Source: Anaerolineales bacterium (GTDB taxonomy: Bacteria; Chloroflexota; Anaerolineae; Anaerolineales; E44-bin32). From it: DNA of 5,435 nucleotides. Shown here piece after piece: positions 5,391-5,435 of the stretch (position 1 is its first letter; every line of letters starts with the position of its first letter). The stretch lies in contig DAOWMX010000162.1 of NCBI GenBank assembly GCA_030642885.1, forward strand, positions 1-5,435, given 5' to 3'. The translations under genes were made by a program, and so were the position numbers. The notes beneath the pieces are model-generated. The model searched no databases, had not been told where the DNA came from, and saw nothing but the letters and a program-made list of their open reading frames with translations.

Positions 5391-5396
5391 TATTGT

Positions 5397-5402
5397 CCTC
5401 TC
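5397..5402 (-). promoter_or_regulatory. Ribosome-binding site that favours the GTG start of yggS
   Basis: The minus strand reads GAGAGGACAATAGTG: a strong GAGAGG six bases before the GTG at 5390. The upstream ATG at 5414 has only a GAG three bases away, separated from it by a TGA stop, so the shorter form of YggS is better supported. Confidence 0.55.
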
Positions 5403-5435
5403 AATCAGTGTCATTCACTCAAAGCAATCGCGGCC

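Overview
The window looks like ordinary chromosome from a free-living bacterium, most likely a member of the Chloroflexota (Anaerolineae-like). The assignment rests on the style of the proteins (the N-terminus of the membrane protein, the COG1579 protein followed by a membrane-anchored NACHT/HEAT ATPase, and a YggS, YggT, DUF167 run), on moderate GC content, and on dispersed palindromes of the TAGGGGC and GAGATGCTTC types that litter many such genomes. This is inference from pattern recognition; no marker gene settles it.

Layout. At the left edge is the N-terminal end of a membrane protein on the minus strand (1-257). A short divergent intergenic region (258-338) carries a near-consensus promoter facing right, placed so that transcription would start at or next to the ATG of the next gene. 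Rightwards from there runs a two-gene operon: a coiled-coil C4 zinc-ribbon protein of the COG1579 type (339-1040) and, 6 bases later, an 809-residue single-pass membrane STAND ATPase with a NACHT-type nucleotide-binding domain and C-terminal HEAT-like repeats (1047-3476). The gap 3477-3762 lies between converging genes. It is filled by a 226-bp element with inverted ends and no coding capacity (3503-3728) that contains a chain of five hairpins, three of them REP-like palindromes. The right part is read leftwards: yggS (PLP homeostasis protein), a 321-base gap holding a second, rearranged dispersed palindrome, then yggT (small membrane protein) and yggU (DUF167), which overlap by four bases.

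How the genes may work together. The minus-strand trio is a common housekeeping neighbourhood in bacteria (YggS, YggT and DUF167 are often adjacent). The plus-strand pair is less well understood. Tight spacing suggests the zinc-ribbon coiled-coil protein and the membrane-anchored STAND ATPase are made together, and they may act in one process; no function can be read from the sequence. The ATPase has the architecture of a signal-sensing switch (membrane anchor, NTPase, helical repeat sensor), but there is no sign of a defence island, toxin domain, integrase or phage gene around it, so an immune role is only one possibility. The most unusual items are this ATPase with its altered sensor-1 motif, the MITE-like hairpin chain, the predicted leaderless transcript, and the twin TTG starts of yggT and yggU.
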